A stretch of DNA of 58,861 bases from Clostridium sp. AF37-5 (lineage in GTDB: Bacteria; Bacillota; Clostridia; Lachnospirales; Lachnospiraceae), in contig NZ_QUDR01000018.1 in NCBI RefSeq assembly GCF_003477605.1, positions 1 through 58,861 of the forward strand, read 5' to 3'. Shown piece after piece: positions 40,698 to 47,959 of the stretch; the first letter of the stretch is position 1; the number at the start of each line of letters is the position of its first letter. The notes beneath the pieces are model-generated. The model was not told the origin of the DNA and ran no database searches. It worked only from the letters and a program-made list of their open reading frames with translations. Both the position numbers and the translations under genes were made by a program.

Positions 40698-41144
40698 CTA
40701 CAATAATATTTGCAATTCAATTAACGCATGAAAAACACAAAGCGTACCAACTATGCAAAGGCCCCAGCCAATCATTGGCTTTTTTAAACTTTCCGCCTCA
40801 AAAAACCAATAAAGAATCTTAACCCCTATAAAAATGCAAATAATTCCAACAATTGCATATATAATTCCCGGCAAATTCCATGTAGGTGCATTTAATTTGT
40901 GTGAATTATGGTGCGCCTTTTCAGCTCTCCATTCCTGAAACCCTGCTTCCTTGTGGTAATCTTCTTGTGCCTTTTGATACCCCTGTTCTTCTGCCTGCTG
41001 AATAGGGTCTGCGGTTGCAGATGGATAAGCGGTGTCATAATTTTGGTGATTATCATTGCAACAACAACATGCTTTTGCTGACATTGGAATAGTTGCACCT
41101 AATACAGTACATAAAAGCAATGCTAAAAATAATGTCTTTTTCAT
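40698..41144 (-). CDS. Secreted Cys-rich membrane-anchored protein, 148 aa
   Basis: Signal peptide (~1-24) followed by ACCCCNDNHQ, a cysteine cluster directly at the predicted cleavage site, then a charged helix and two C-terminal membrane helices (~92-112 and ~122-145). It shares the plan 'signal peptide, polar stretch with YPSATADP, C-terminal helix' with 41821 and 49836. Function unknown; perhaps a small envelope component. Confidence 0.75.
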   Translation of the reverse strand: MKKTLFLALLLCTVLGATIPMSAKACCCCNDNHQNYDTAYPSATADPIQQAEEQGYQKAQEDYHKEAGFQEWRAEKAHHNSHKLNAPTWNLPGIIYAIVGIICIFIGVKILYWFFEAESLKKPMIGWGLCIVGTLCVFHALIELQILL

Positions 41145-41156
41145 ATTTAAGTCCTC

Positions 41157-41798
41157 CTAGTATCGAACTTTCCCAATCCATTCTTCTATTTCTTTTTTAA
41201 GAGTCGGCATATCTTCTTTCGAAATCATTCGTCTTTTTAGTGATAGGTGGTTATTAATGTATACATTACTCATACAATTAATTGTGTCTTTATATCTTTG
41301 AGCGCGAGTATTCGTAAATAATGGCTCGCCTTCACCTTCAAGTTTATGAGCCAAAAAATAAGACACAAAATAAATTAATATGATAATTGAAAGTACACTA
41401 ACAATAATGCATATAAAACGATTTATAAAGAGAAATGGGGAAATCAGTAATAATGCAGAAGCAATAACAAGTCCCCAATATATGTATATAACGGCATTAA
41501 GCATTTTTTGTTTTGGATGCCCTAAACAAGTAACGCCATCAATATACCATTTTTCTGGGCTCTTTTTGCATGATGAATATTTGAATTCCACATTTATCGG
41601 AGCATCTTTATCCAAAGTGCTGATAAGCTTCTTTTTGATTAAATATAGGCCGACATAAAATCCGGTAACAATAAGTACCGGTCCAATAACCAATCCAATC
41701 AATTGCAGGATTAGCGACAAACAAGCAAAATAATCAGTTGTTACACTTTTATGCTGCAACTGGTTTACAATATTAGTTAATTTTTCTACTGGAAACAT
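41157..41798 (-). CDS. Membrane protein, 213 aa
   Basis: Four hydrophobic segments in two pairs (~24-55 and ~100-155). A polar central part includes SPEKWYIDGVTCLGHP and the C-terminal tail is basic. AAGGAGGAATTGAT precedes the start. Sits between two exported small proteins, suggesting an envelope gene set. Family unknown. Confidence 0.75.
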   Translation of the reverse strand: MFPVEKLTNIVNQLQHKSVTTDYFACLSLILQLIGLVIGPVLIVTGFYVGLYLIKKKLISTLDKDAPINVEFKYSSCKKSPEKWYIDGVTCLGHPKQKMLNAVIYIYWGLVIASALLLISPFLFINRFICIIVSVLSIIILIYFVSYFLAHKLEGEGEPLFTNTRAQRYKDTINCMSNVYINNHLSLKRRMISKEDMPTLKKEIEEWIGKVRY

Positions 41799-41820
41799 AT
41801 CAATTCCTCCTTATTTGTTA

Positions 41821-42144
41821 TCAATAAAAAATTGCAGACCAAAAAACAACAAATATTGCTACAATTAAAAATATTATAATAATTAATATAGACAAATTGT
41901 GTCTATCTTCTTCTGCTTCTTTTTCCTTTTTTTTCTTCTGTTCTTTCTTAAAGCGCTTATATGCTTTTTCCTCCGCTTCTTTAAGAATATCCGGCGTTGC
42001 CGTTGGGCCGGCGGTGATTAAAGCGCTTTGATTTTGACATTGTTCACAGGTACACTCTTTTGCAGATACCATAGAAGCACCGCACATCATAAGGCAAATA
42101 GCAGTGACGCTAAATAAAATTGTCTTCTTTACTTTTTTTAACAT
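41821..42144 (-). CDS. Small exported protein with C-terminal anchor, 107 aa
   Basis: Signal peptide (~1-28), CTCEQC motif just after it, an E/K-rich helix and a final membrane helix. CTCEQC could bind metal or form a disulfide outside the cell. First gene of its operon. Function unknown. Confidence 0.75.
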   Translation of the reverse strand: MLKKVKKTILFSVTAICLMMCGASMVSAKECTCEQCQNQSALITAGPTATPDILKEAEEKAYKRFKKEQKKKKEKEAEEDRHNLSILIIIIFLIVAIFVVFWSAIFY

Positions 42145-42176
42145 AATAATATCCTTCCTTTCTCTTTTTTAGCAAT

Positions 42177-42200
42177 GTGCTCTCCGTTATTGTGTTCTCC
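42177..42200 (-). repeat. Two tandem GTGYTCTCC repeats
   Basis: Copies at 42177 and 42192 (period 15) lie just downstream of the promoter at 42210, as do the four copies at 21331-21383. Confidence 0.55.
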
Positions 42201-42209
42201 TTATATATC

Positions 42210-42222
42210 TAATATGTCTGTT
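42210..42222 (-). promoter_or_regulatory. AACAGACATATTA promoter element
   Basis: Perfect copy with the upstream box CATAATATGATTT exactly 13 bases before AAACAGACATATTA. Confidence 0.85.
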
Positions 42223-42273
42223 TTGAATTAAAACGGAAATCATATTATGAGCGTTTTTTTGAAATAAGCTTTC

Positions 42274-42302
42274 TTGAAATGTTTGATGAAGTATGTTAAG
42301 AT
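42274..42302 (+). promoter_or_regulatory. Sigma-A-like promoter
   Basis: TTGAAA (42274), 17-base spacer, TAAGAT (42297-42302), 41 bases before the ATG at 42343. Confidence 0.6.
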
Positions 42303-42342
42303 GCCGATATACGATAACAATTAGCAAAAGAAAGGGAATATT

Positions 42343-42531
42343 ATGTTTGTAAAACCGATAAAAATTGAGTTGATTACATCGGACGATTCAAAAGTTGTTA
42401 TAAGTCTACATCCGAGTCAAAAATGGGAATTAACAAGAAAAGATTCTTATTTTATAGTATCACGAAAGAATATTATGCTTTTTCTAACGGAAGAAGAATT
42501 TCATAAATCTTTTCAAGAAAAAAGACCGTAG
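42343..42531 (+). CDS. Hypothetical protein, 62 aa
   Basis: A lone plus-strand gene within a minus-strand region; AAAGGGAATATT precedes the ATG. Small, beta-rich prediction (IELITSDDSKVVISL), no HTH seen. Its separate sigma-A-like promoter suggests expression outside the element programme, perhaps as a regulator. Confidence 0.65.
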   Translation: MFVKPIKIELITSDDSKVVISLHPSQKWELTRKDSYFIVSRKNIMLFLTEEEFHKSFQEKRP

Positions 42532-42556
42532 GAATTATCCTATCGGTCTCTTTCTT
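42522..42556. terminator. Intrinsic terminator between convergent genes
   Basis: GACCGTAGGA-ATTA-TCCTATCGGTC with a T-run on the plus side and an A-run on the other. Confidence 0.85.
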
Positions 42557-42560
42557 TTTA

Positions 42561-43037
42561 TTATGAAAAAATATTTGGTTCATGTTCTCTCATTGAAAAA
42601 TATGGATGTGAATTGTCTCCAATTACAATATGGTCTTCTAACTTAATATCCATAACTTTCCCGGCTTCAATAAGTCGATTGGTTATTTCATAATCAGCAT
42701 TGGACGGAATTGGATTACCGCTTGGATGATTATGTACGATTACAAAATGATTTCCTCCGGATAGTAATAATCTGGTAAAAATTTCCTGTATTCCGATTAA
42801 AGATTGGTTTATTTTTCCATGGCTTACTTCAAATATCCCCTTTGGTTCTAATTTAGTGTTCATGGAGATAAGCCATGCTCGTTCTTCCGCGAGCCGGTCC
42901 GCATGAAAAACTTCGCTCATCATTTTATAGATGCTCTCTGGGTCCGGATGCATTACATTATAATCACACATGAAATCCTTTACAAGCATTGGTTTTCTCT
43001 CTTCATCCAATTCTAGGTTATACGAAATAATTTTCAT
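42561..43037 (-). CDS. RadC/JAB (MPN) domain protein, 158 aa
   Basis: Start at 43037 (MKIISYNLELDEE) after GGAGGAATGAAC. The MPN metal site is complete: an upstream glutamate, then HNHPSGNPIPSNAD. RadC-like JAB proteins are common on phages, ICEs and plasmids, probably as metal-dependent hydrolases acting near DNA; their precise activity is unsettled. Last gene of a ten-gene operon. Confidence 0.88.
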   Translation of the reverse strand: MKIISYNLELDEERKPMLVKDFMCDYNVMHPDPESIYKMMSEVFHADRLAEERAWLISMNTKLEPKGIFEVSHGKINQSLIGIQEIFTRLLLSGGNHFVIVHNHPSGNPIPSNADYEITNRLIEAGKVMDIKLEDHIVIGDNSHPYFSMREHEPNIFS

Positions 43038-43109
43038 GTTCATTCCTCCTTCTCGGCAACAGTTTCTGTGGACACCCATATCCAGTGCTTGCTGGTATAG
43101 TGTATATTG

Positions 43110-43289
43110 CTACTGTGCTAAATATGTCGCCGCCTTTTTATATGCTGTTGCATACCGATGTCTACTTTCTTCTATTTTCCTATCAGCCTCTTCAACTAAC
43201 TTTCGATAAATATCACTTTCATTCATCTTCTTCTCTGCTACATTCTGAATTCCAGTCTGCGCGGCCTGACTCAAAATTATTTTCGCCAT
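43110..43289 (-). CDS. 59-aa helical protein
   Basis: ATG at 43289 (MAKIILSQAAQTG) after AAAGGAGGAATAAAT. Highly charged helix (YRKLVEEADRKIEESRHRY). Good ribosome site; function unknown. Confidence 0.65.
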   Translation of the reverse strand: MAKIILSQAAQTGIQNVAEKKMNESDIYRKLVEEADRKIEESRHRYATAYKKAATYLAQ

Positions 43290-43291
43290 AT

Positions 43292-43837
43292 TTATTCCTC
43301 CTTTCCGGCAGCAGTTTCTTCTTTCGGAACGGAAGGAAGTATTGGTTCAAGCCATTTTTTAGGATAAAAAATATCCTTACATCCTTCAAGATAATAATAT
43401 CTTTTCGAATCAAAAGAGAAGCTATCTTCTATAATGTATTCTTTATTTACATATTTTTTCAACTCTGGAATTGCTATTTTTGTTAGAAGTGATTTTTCCT
43501 CTTTGAGTTTCTTAATTATTCCTTCCCGGACTCGTACTTTGTCACCGACTTCAAATTTTATTACTTTTTTGAGTGGGACTGTCTCTTCTAGGCTTATTGA
43601 ACACATTGGTGTCCTCGTCATTGTCCCAACGGCAGTTGTCAGCATTGGTGGCGTTGACGATAATGTAATTGTTTTTGATTGACAACGATACTCTTTCGTA
43701 TCATTAAAATAAGTCGGCTCAGTAAGAGACCCAGCCCATATATAACCAGCTTTCTCTGCCAACTGCATTAGGAGTAAATATTCTCCTTCGTTATTGATTT
43801 TCACTTTTGTGGTCTTTTTTAGTCTTTTTAATCTCAT
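43292..43837 (-). CDS. Hypothetical protein with SH3-like region, 181 aa
   Basis: AGGAGAAATAAAT precedes MRLKRLKKTT. A central FEVGDKVRVREGI followed by YLEGCKDIFYPKKWLEPI resembles the small SH3-type domain of many phage proteins. The N-terminal 90 residues are basic and unfamiliar. No function assigned. Confidence 0.75.
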   Translation of the reverse strand: MRLKRLKKTTKVKINNEGEYLLLMQLAEKAGYIWAGSLTEPTYFNDTKEYRCQSKTITLSSTPPMLTTAVGTMTRTPMCSISLEETVPLKKVIKFEVGDKVRVREGIIKKLKEEKSLLTKIAIPELKKYVNKEYIIEDSFSFDSKRYYYLEGCKDIFYPKKWLEPILPSVPKEETAAGKEE

Positions 43838-43848
43838 ATTTATTTCTC

Positions 43849-44169
43849 CTATTTTTTAATCTCTTTCCAACCGGATATATCTCGATAGTAAAATCGAGTG
43901 CCAATTTTTCGTTCAATAGCAACAACATCACTGACAGATAATGTATGTCCGCTTCGATTTTGTGGTTTACTAAATCGGGCAGCTACATCTTCTAATATCG
44001 CTAAATCATCCTGATTTGTTAATGTTATTTCTTTACGATATTGAATTTCATCAATGATTACTTCGCAGTACACCGCCCGGTAATCATCTAATGAGTAATT
44101 GTTTTTTGCTATCTCCCATGGGGCGGAATAATATTCCGCGTTTGTTTGAAAAATAATAAATCTACTCAT
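43849..44169 (-). CDS. YodL-like domain protein, 106 aa
   Basis: The C-terminal half (NRSGHTLSVSDVVAIER, FYYRDISGWKEI) matches the YodL pattern (GhSlsVsDvv...YyvDs.Gf.ei). The N-terminal half is a typical preceding domain (IFQTNAEYYSAPWE). Overlaps the preceding gene by 4 bases (ATGA). Function of YodL is unknown. Confidence 0.75.
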   Translation of the reverse strand: MSRFIIFQTNAEYYSAPWEIAKNNYSLDDYRAVYCEVIIDEIQYRKEITLTNQDDLAILEDVAARFSKPQNRSGHTLSVSDVVAIERKIGTRFYYRDISGWKEIKK

Positions 44170-44372
44170 TCTTCATCTCCTAATTTTAATTTTTTAAGTG
44201 CGTATATAGCCATTGCTCTATATTTCAGTTTCTTTATTTTAGCAGCCTTGACATTTTTTTCGCATGTTGACAGGCGACATATCATTCTGTCTCTTTTATT
44301 TTCTGTTTTAAGAAATTCTATTGCATCAGATATTTCATCTGCGTTGTAAAACTTTTTCTTTGCATCTTTCAT
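44166..44372 (-). CDS. Small basic protein, 68 aa
   Basis: GGAAGAACAATA precedes MKDAKKKFYNADE. Very lysine-rich and helical, so possibly nucleic-acid binding. Translationally coupled to the YodL-like gene. A strong hairpin (CTCGCCC/GGGCGAG, 44393-44420) lies just upstream. Confidence 0.65.
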   Translation of the reverse strand: MKDAKKKFYNADEISDAIEFLKTENKRDRMICRLSTCEKNVKAAKIKKLKYRAMAIYALKKLKLGDEE

Positions 44373-44426
44373 TATTGTTCTTCCTTTCCATACTCGCCCA
44401 TGAGATAACCCACGGGCGAGATGTTT

Positions 44427-44633
44427 TTACTGTAAGCTATATAAGCCTGACCTTCGAAAAGTATCTGCTTTAACTTCTCCGCTCACATTGTCACAGCCTC
44501 CATATGTTGTGTTACAACGATATGGGTAAGCGGTTACGCTTTCTCCGTTATGGTCTTCTTTGATGCCATACATTACCATGTTGTTTTCTACGTATACTTC
44601 ATAGCCTTTTAGTATATGCCATCCATCTTTCAT
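44427..44633 (-). CDS. Hypothetical protein, 68 aa
   Basis: The ATG at 44633 (MKDGWHILKGYEVYVE) is better spaced from GGAGG than the overlapping one at 44639. Beta-rich; ends DTFRRSGLYSLQ. Looks like a small domain of phage-type hypothetical proteins. Confidence 0.65.
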   Translation of the reverse strand: MKDGWHILKGYEVYVENNMVMYGIKEDHNGESVTAYPYRCNTTYGGCDNVSGEVKADTFRRSGLYSLQ

Positions 44634-44635
44634 AT

Positions 44636-45190
44636 TCATACCTCCTGCATAATGTTAAAATCATCGAGCGAGAAATACACATTCCCATTGCCTGCCTCTG
44701 CCATAACCTGCTCCTTTGAGTAATTAGGCGGATAGGCAAAGATTTGATTTCCTTCTACACTGATTGCGATATACCCTTTTTTTGAAAATTTCTTAAACTG
44801 CCTTTCTGCATCATACAATTTAAGAAAACCAGAGACGATATATACAATGGAATTGGACGCCATAGTCTCCTTGGTGATGTCCTCTTCTGGAATATATGGA
44901 TGGGTTTTACGAAACCATTCACATTCTTTTTTGTATTGCTCTGGACGTTTCTGATACAAATTTATAACAAATTTGTTCGGGACTTTTTTTGCATAGGCGA
45001 TAATGGTTTTCATCATCGCTTCTTCTGCTTCTTTGGAAATATATTCAACATCTTCCGGACCACCATCTGCATAATCCGCATAAGTACCAATACGTTTCCC
45101 ATCTAAGTAAAGACTGGCTGTGCAGCCATATCCTTTTCTTCCGGTTAAAGTTTTAATATTCTTCATCTGAAAATTCATAATCTTAGCCAT
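44636..45190 (-). CDS. Conserved phage-type hypothetical protein, 184 aa
   Basis: TAGGAGGTAATT precedes MAKIMNFQMKNIKTLTG. The opening (KNIKTLTGRKGYGCTASLYLDGKRIG and YADGG) recurs in Clostridia phages and mobile elements in my experience. The C-terminal third (IVSGFLKLYDAERQFKKF) may be a separate fold. Function unknown. Confidence 0.75.
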   Translation of the reverse strand: MAKIMNFQMKNIKTLTGRKGYGCTASLYLDGKRIGTYADYADGGPEDVEYISKEAEEAMMKTIIAYAKKVPNKFVINLYQKRPEQYKKECEWFRKTHPYIPEEDITKETMASNSIVYIVSGFLKLYDAERQFKKFSKKGYIAISVEGNQIFAYPPNYSKEQVMAEAGNGNVYFSLDDFNIMQEV

Positions 45191-45199
45191 AATTACCTC

Positions 45200-45511
45200 C
45201 TATTCCGGCAGCAGTTGGATAATACATCCATACTCGCCTGCTCGATACACGTTAATTTTTTCTGCGTAATATTTTTTACACAATCCATCATCATCATAAA
45301 CTTCCATCCATTTACAAAATTCGGTTATTTTCTTATAATGATTTGGAATCTCAACTTCCGGGTCGTCTACAATGTACGCACTGTAACAACCATCTTCGCC
45401 AAAATTAAGAATCTGTGCACGAAGTCCTTCTTTTGGTTTTGGTCCTATAAGTGCCAAAGCGGCTACATCTGACGAACCAATATCTTCTTTTCGGTCTTTG
45501 TAAAATTTCAT
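45200..45511 (-). CDS. Hypothetical protein, 103 aa
   Basis: AAGGAGGCAATTCGTT precedes MKFYKDRKEDIG. Acidic and aromatic; may relate distantly to the YodL-neighbour fold. No recognised motif. Confidence 0.7.
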   Translation of the reverse strand: MKFYKDRKEDIGSSDVAALALIGPKPKEGLRAQILNFGEDGCYSAYIVDDPEVEIPNHYKKITEFCKWMEVYDDDGLCKKYYAEKINVYRAGEYGCIIQLLPE

Positions 45512-45542
45512 AACGAATTGCCTCCTTGATTAAAATAAATTT

Positions 45543-46014
45543 TTATTGACAGCGAACAATTCCGCCATAAGTGTCTACTATTACTCCAATTTCGCCGATT
45601 TCCTGTTCTCCGGTTGTAAGATTACAGCAATTAGACAAAACATAACAAACATCATTGTTTATATACATAGGCGTTGCCTCATTTTCCGGTAAATCTTCTT
45701 CCGACACAAACAATAAATCTGCCAATGTGCTAAAAGCTGTCTTTGATACAACAACGTGATATACACGGCAGTTATAAGCTTCTTCTGTTTTTTTTTATTA
45801 GACGCTCAATATTATTGCGGTTTGGAAGTTCGAACAAATGATACGCAATTCCGAGTTCAGAAACGCCTCTAATGCATTGAGGGGGAAGAATTCTTTTTTT
45901 AGACAAAAGAATTTCTCCCGGCTCCACTTGCAAATAATCGGAAAAATTTGCACCCATTTTTGCTAATCGCCGTTCTCCTATCCTTGTAAGTTCTTCATAA
46001 ATTTCTTTTTTCAT
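45543..46014 (-). pseudogene. Two-part gene split by a frameshift at an A9 run
   Basis: The 5' part (46014 to 45772, 80 codons, AGGAGGTTTTTT start) ends soon after a run of nine A (45796-45788 on the plus strand as T9). Removing one A joins it in frame to EEAYNCRVYHVVVSKTAFST and the YodL-neighbour-like frame that runs to 45543. The 3' part has only a TTG as start. It may be a true frameshift mutation, a phase-variable tract, programmed slippage, or a sequencing error in a homopolymer. The joined protein would be 156 aa. Confidence 0.65.
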
Positions 46015-46045
46015 AAAAAACCTCCTTTTATTATTTTGATATTTA

Positions 46046-46058
46046 TAATATGTCTGTT
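46046..46058 (-). promoter_or_regulatory. AACAGACATATTA promoter element
   Basis: Perfect copy with TATAATATGATTT exactly 13 bases upstream of AAACAGACATATTA; 32 bases before the start at 46014. Confidence 0.85.
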
Positions 46059-46087
46059 TGAAAGCAAGACAAAAATCATATTATAAA

Positions 46088-46118
46088 GAAAAAGCCCAAC
46101 TATTAAGTCAGGCTTTTT
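46088..46118 (-). terminator. Intrinsic terminator
   Basis: Minus strand AGCCTGACTTA-ATAGTTGGGCT followed by TTTTTC, after the glucosaminidase gene. Confidence 0.85.
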
Positions 46119-46129
46119 GCGATTATTGC

Positions 46130-47089
46130 TTATTCATTTAGTTTTGCCATCAGCCGATACCCGATGTCTGTAATTTTATACGCCCATGTATCACCTACGC
46201 AATACATAGTATTGATACCGACAAGGCTTGGGCCGTTATCATATACAGCCCCTTTAGTAAGATATTTCTCCCGGATATGCTTCGCTGTCATTAAGAGGTT
46301 CTCCTCTCCACTGGCAGCATTGATACCCTCTGCTTCATCGGAATATACACCAAAGCCGGTATAATTATGGTCCTCTTTGGCACGCTTAGAAGTTCCCCAT
46401 CCACTTTCTAATGCGGAAAGTGCGCATATGGCAATTGCGTTAATATGTAATTCTTTTTCAATCCTTACATAAACCGGAGCAAACTCCTGCAAGTCGGTAT
46501 CCTGCAAAATCTGCCGCATCTGCTTAACTGAAATATTGCTGAGTTCTGTAACATCATTTGGATTAAAGACAACGCCGTCAAGAGAATTTAATTCTTGCAA
46601 GTCAATCTTCATCTGAGAAAGCACCTGTTTTTCCATATCGACATTCTGGCTTAATTTTTTCTTTTCGACCTCTAATGTTTTAATCCGTTCACTAATCTTC
46701 TTTTCTTTTAAGATTTTCTTAACGGCATTTGTGTCAATTTCTCGATATGCGAAATTCTGCGTTTCCCATGGCTCATCTTGCAAATTGTCAACAAATGGTG
46801 ATTTTCGCTCTTCCATTAGCTGATTTTGCACATTTGCATCTTTTTGGGATTTCTGTGATTTAATCTCAGATGCAACATCTCTCTTTTTTTCTCTAAATGT
46901 TTTTACCACTTTGGACTGATACTTCATATCCTCTTTAAGCTCTTCTACTTTTGAAGTGACCTCCGGAGAAACATATACGACTCGCTTCATTTCAACCTCT
47001 TTAACATCCTTTTCTACGGCTGATGCATGATGAAACATTCCACCAACAATACTTAATGTAGCTGCTACTGCAATAATCATTCTTTTCAT
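46130..47089 (-). CDS. Secreted glucosaminidase (GH73) with coiled-coil N-region
   Basis: 319 aa. Signal peptide (~1-24), a long coiled coil (~30-165), then a GH73/LytD-type domain with SALESGWGTSKRAKEDHNYTG and a tail on KYLTKGAVYDNG. Such enzymes cut the glycan of peptidoglycan; Gram-positive conjugation systems need one to open the wall for the channel. It is most likely this element's VirB1-like hydrolase. AAGGAGGAATTTTC precedes the ATG. Confidence 0.88.
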   Translation of the reverse strand: MKRMIIAVAATLSIVGGMFHHASAVEKDVKEVEMKRVVYVSPEVTSKVEELKEDMKYQSKVVKTFREKKRDVASEIKSQKSQKDANVQNQLMEERKSPFVDNLQDEPWETQNFAYREIDTNAVKKILKEKKISERIKTLEVEKKKLSQNVDMEKQVLSQMKIDLQELNSLDGVVFNPNDVTELSNISVKQMRQILQDTDLQEFAPVYVRIEKELHINAIAICALSALESGWGTSKRAKEDHNYTGFGVYSDEAEGINAASGEENLLMTAKHIREKYLTKGAVYDNGPSLVGINTMYCVGDTWAYKITDIGYRLMAKLNE

Positions 47090-47128
47090 ATGAAAATTCC
47101 TCCTTATTATTGATAATGATTACATTCT

Positions 47129-47141
47129 TAATATGTCTGTA
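47129..47141 (-). promoter_or_regulatory. Promoter element (TACAGACATATTA)
   Basis: One mismatch in the first base; 40 bases before the glucosaminidase start, bordering the iteron region. Confidence 0.75.
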
Positions 47142-47171
47142 AAGCAAGGCGTTTTAGAAAGAGAGGTTAAA

Positions 47172-47600
47172 TTTTTCCCACCATAATGGTTATATATAAA
47201 TTTGTTATATATGAAATTTCCCCCACAATAATGATGCAGAAATTAAAAGCTATCCCCACTATAGCGTTTATTATCTTATCCCCGATATACTGGGTGTCTT
47301 TTTGTTATATATCAAAACGTATTATGACGTTTTTTGTTATTAAAAAGGCGACACCTCCCACCATAGCGGAATCCCCGCTACTCCACCATGCAGAGAAAGT
47401 TTATTTTCCCCACTATAGAGTGGTTTATCTTCAAAGCGGGTACCGGAATTCTTATTTCCCTACCCCACCATAGCGATATTACATCGTTTCCCACCATGAC
47501 GGCAGTTCCGATTACGATTTACCGTCTACATAGAGGGATGATTTATTATCGTGGGAGGGCAATCCAATACAAGGAAATATTTTTTTGTCATATATGAAAA
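47172..47600. other. Iteron-like repeat cluster, candidate replication origin
   Basis: A gene-free stretch holds nine or ten copies of a CCCACYATAGCG-like unit (near 47173, 47220, 47254, 47283, 47355, 47378, 47409, 47464, 47489; one inverted near 47545) at irregular spacing. Four AT-rich blocks of TTGTTATATATSAAA type lie between them (47202, 47302, 47332, 47580). Direct repeats plus AT-rich boxes are the usual anatomy of an iteron origin. No replication initiator gene is adjacent; the UvrD-like helicase is 350 bases away. Confidence 0.55.
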
Positions 47601-47845
47601 AACATTATATCAATTATTTCACAGAGAGTTTAAGCCGGTCTTCCTCGTCCAATGATTTTATTTACTCCTACTACATCTCCGGGAACTCTTCTTCCTTAGT
47701 GGTAGCGGTTATTTCTTATGCAGGCACATCTGATTATGGTATAATTTGATGTGAGAAAATGGTTAAGTATAAACCTAATATACAATTGTGTAGAAAGTAT
47801 ATATACTTTTTTCTTTTTGAACAGGAAAAAATAATACTATATAAC
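47600..47845. other. Gene-free spacer
   Basis: No gene, hairpin or repeat that I can support lies between the iteron cluster and the helicase terminator; a 72-codon plus-strand frame has no ribosome site. Confidence 0.4.
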
Positions 47846-47876
47846 ACAAAAGACGCCTGCTCAACGCAAGCGCCTT
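47846..47876 (-). terminator. Intrinsic terminator of the helicase gene
   Basis: Minus strand GGCGCTTGC-GTTGA-GCAGGCGTC followed by TTTTG. Confidence 0.8.
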
Positions 47877-47959
47877 CGTTGCTCTTTCTTCCTATAAATG
47901 GTAGACGAGCTATAATATCACCAATTATAATTTTGCATTTTATACTCCAATCATTTATA

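Noticed and set aside
47172..47600. CRISPR array or oriT at the CCCAC repeats
   Set aside because: Units are too short and irregular for CRISPR; no inverted repeat plus nick-like site typical of a known oriT could be recognised, so only the origin reading is kept.
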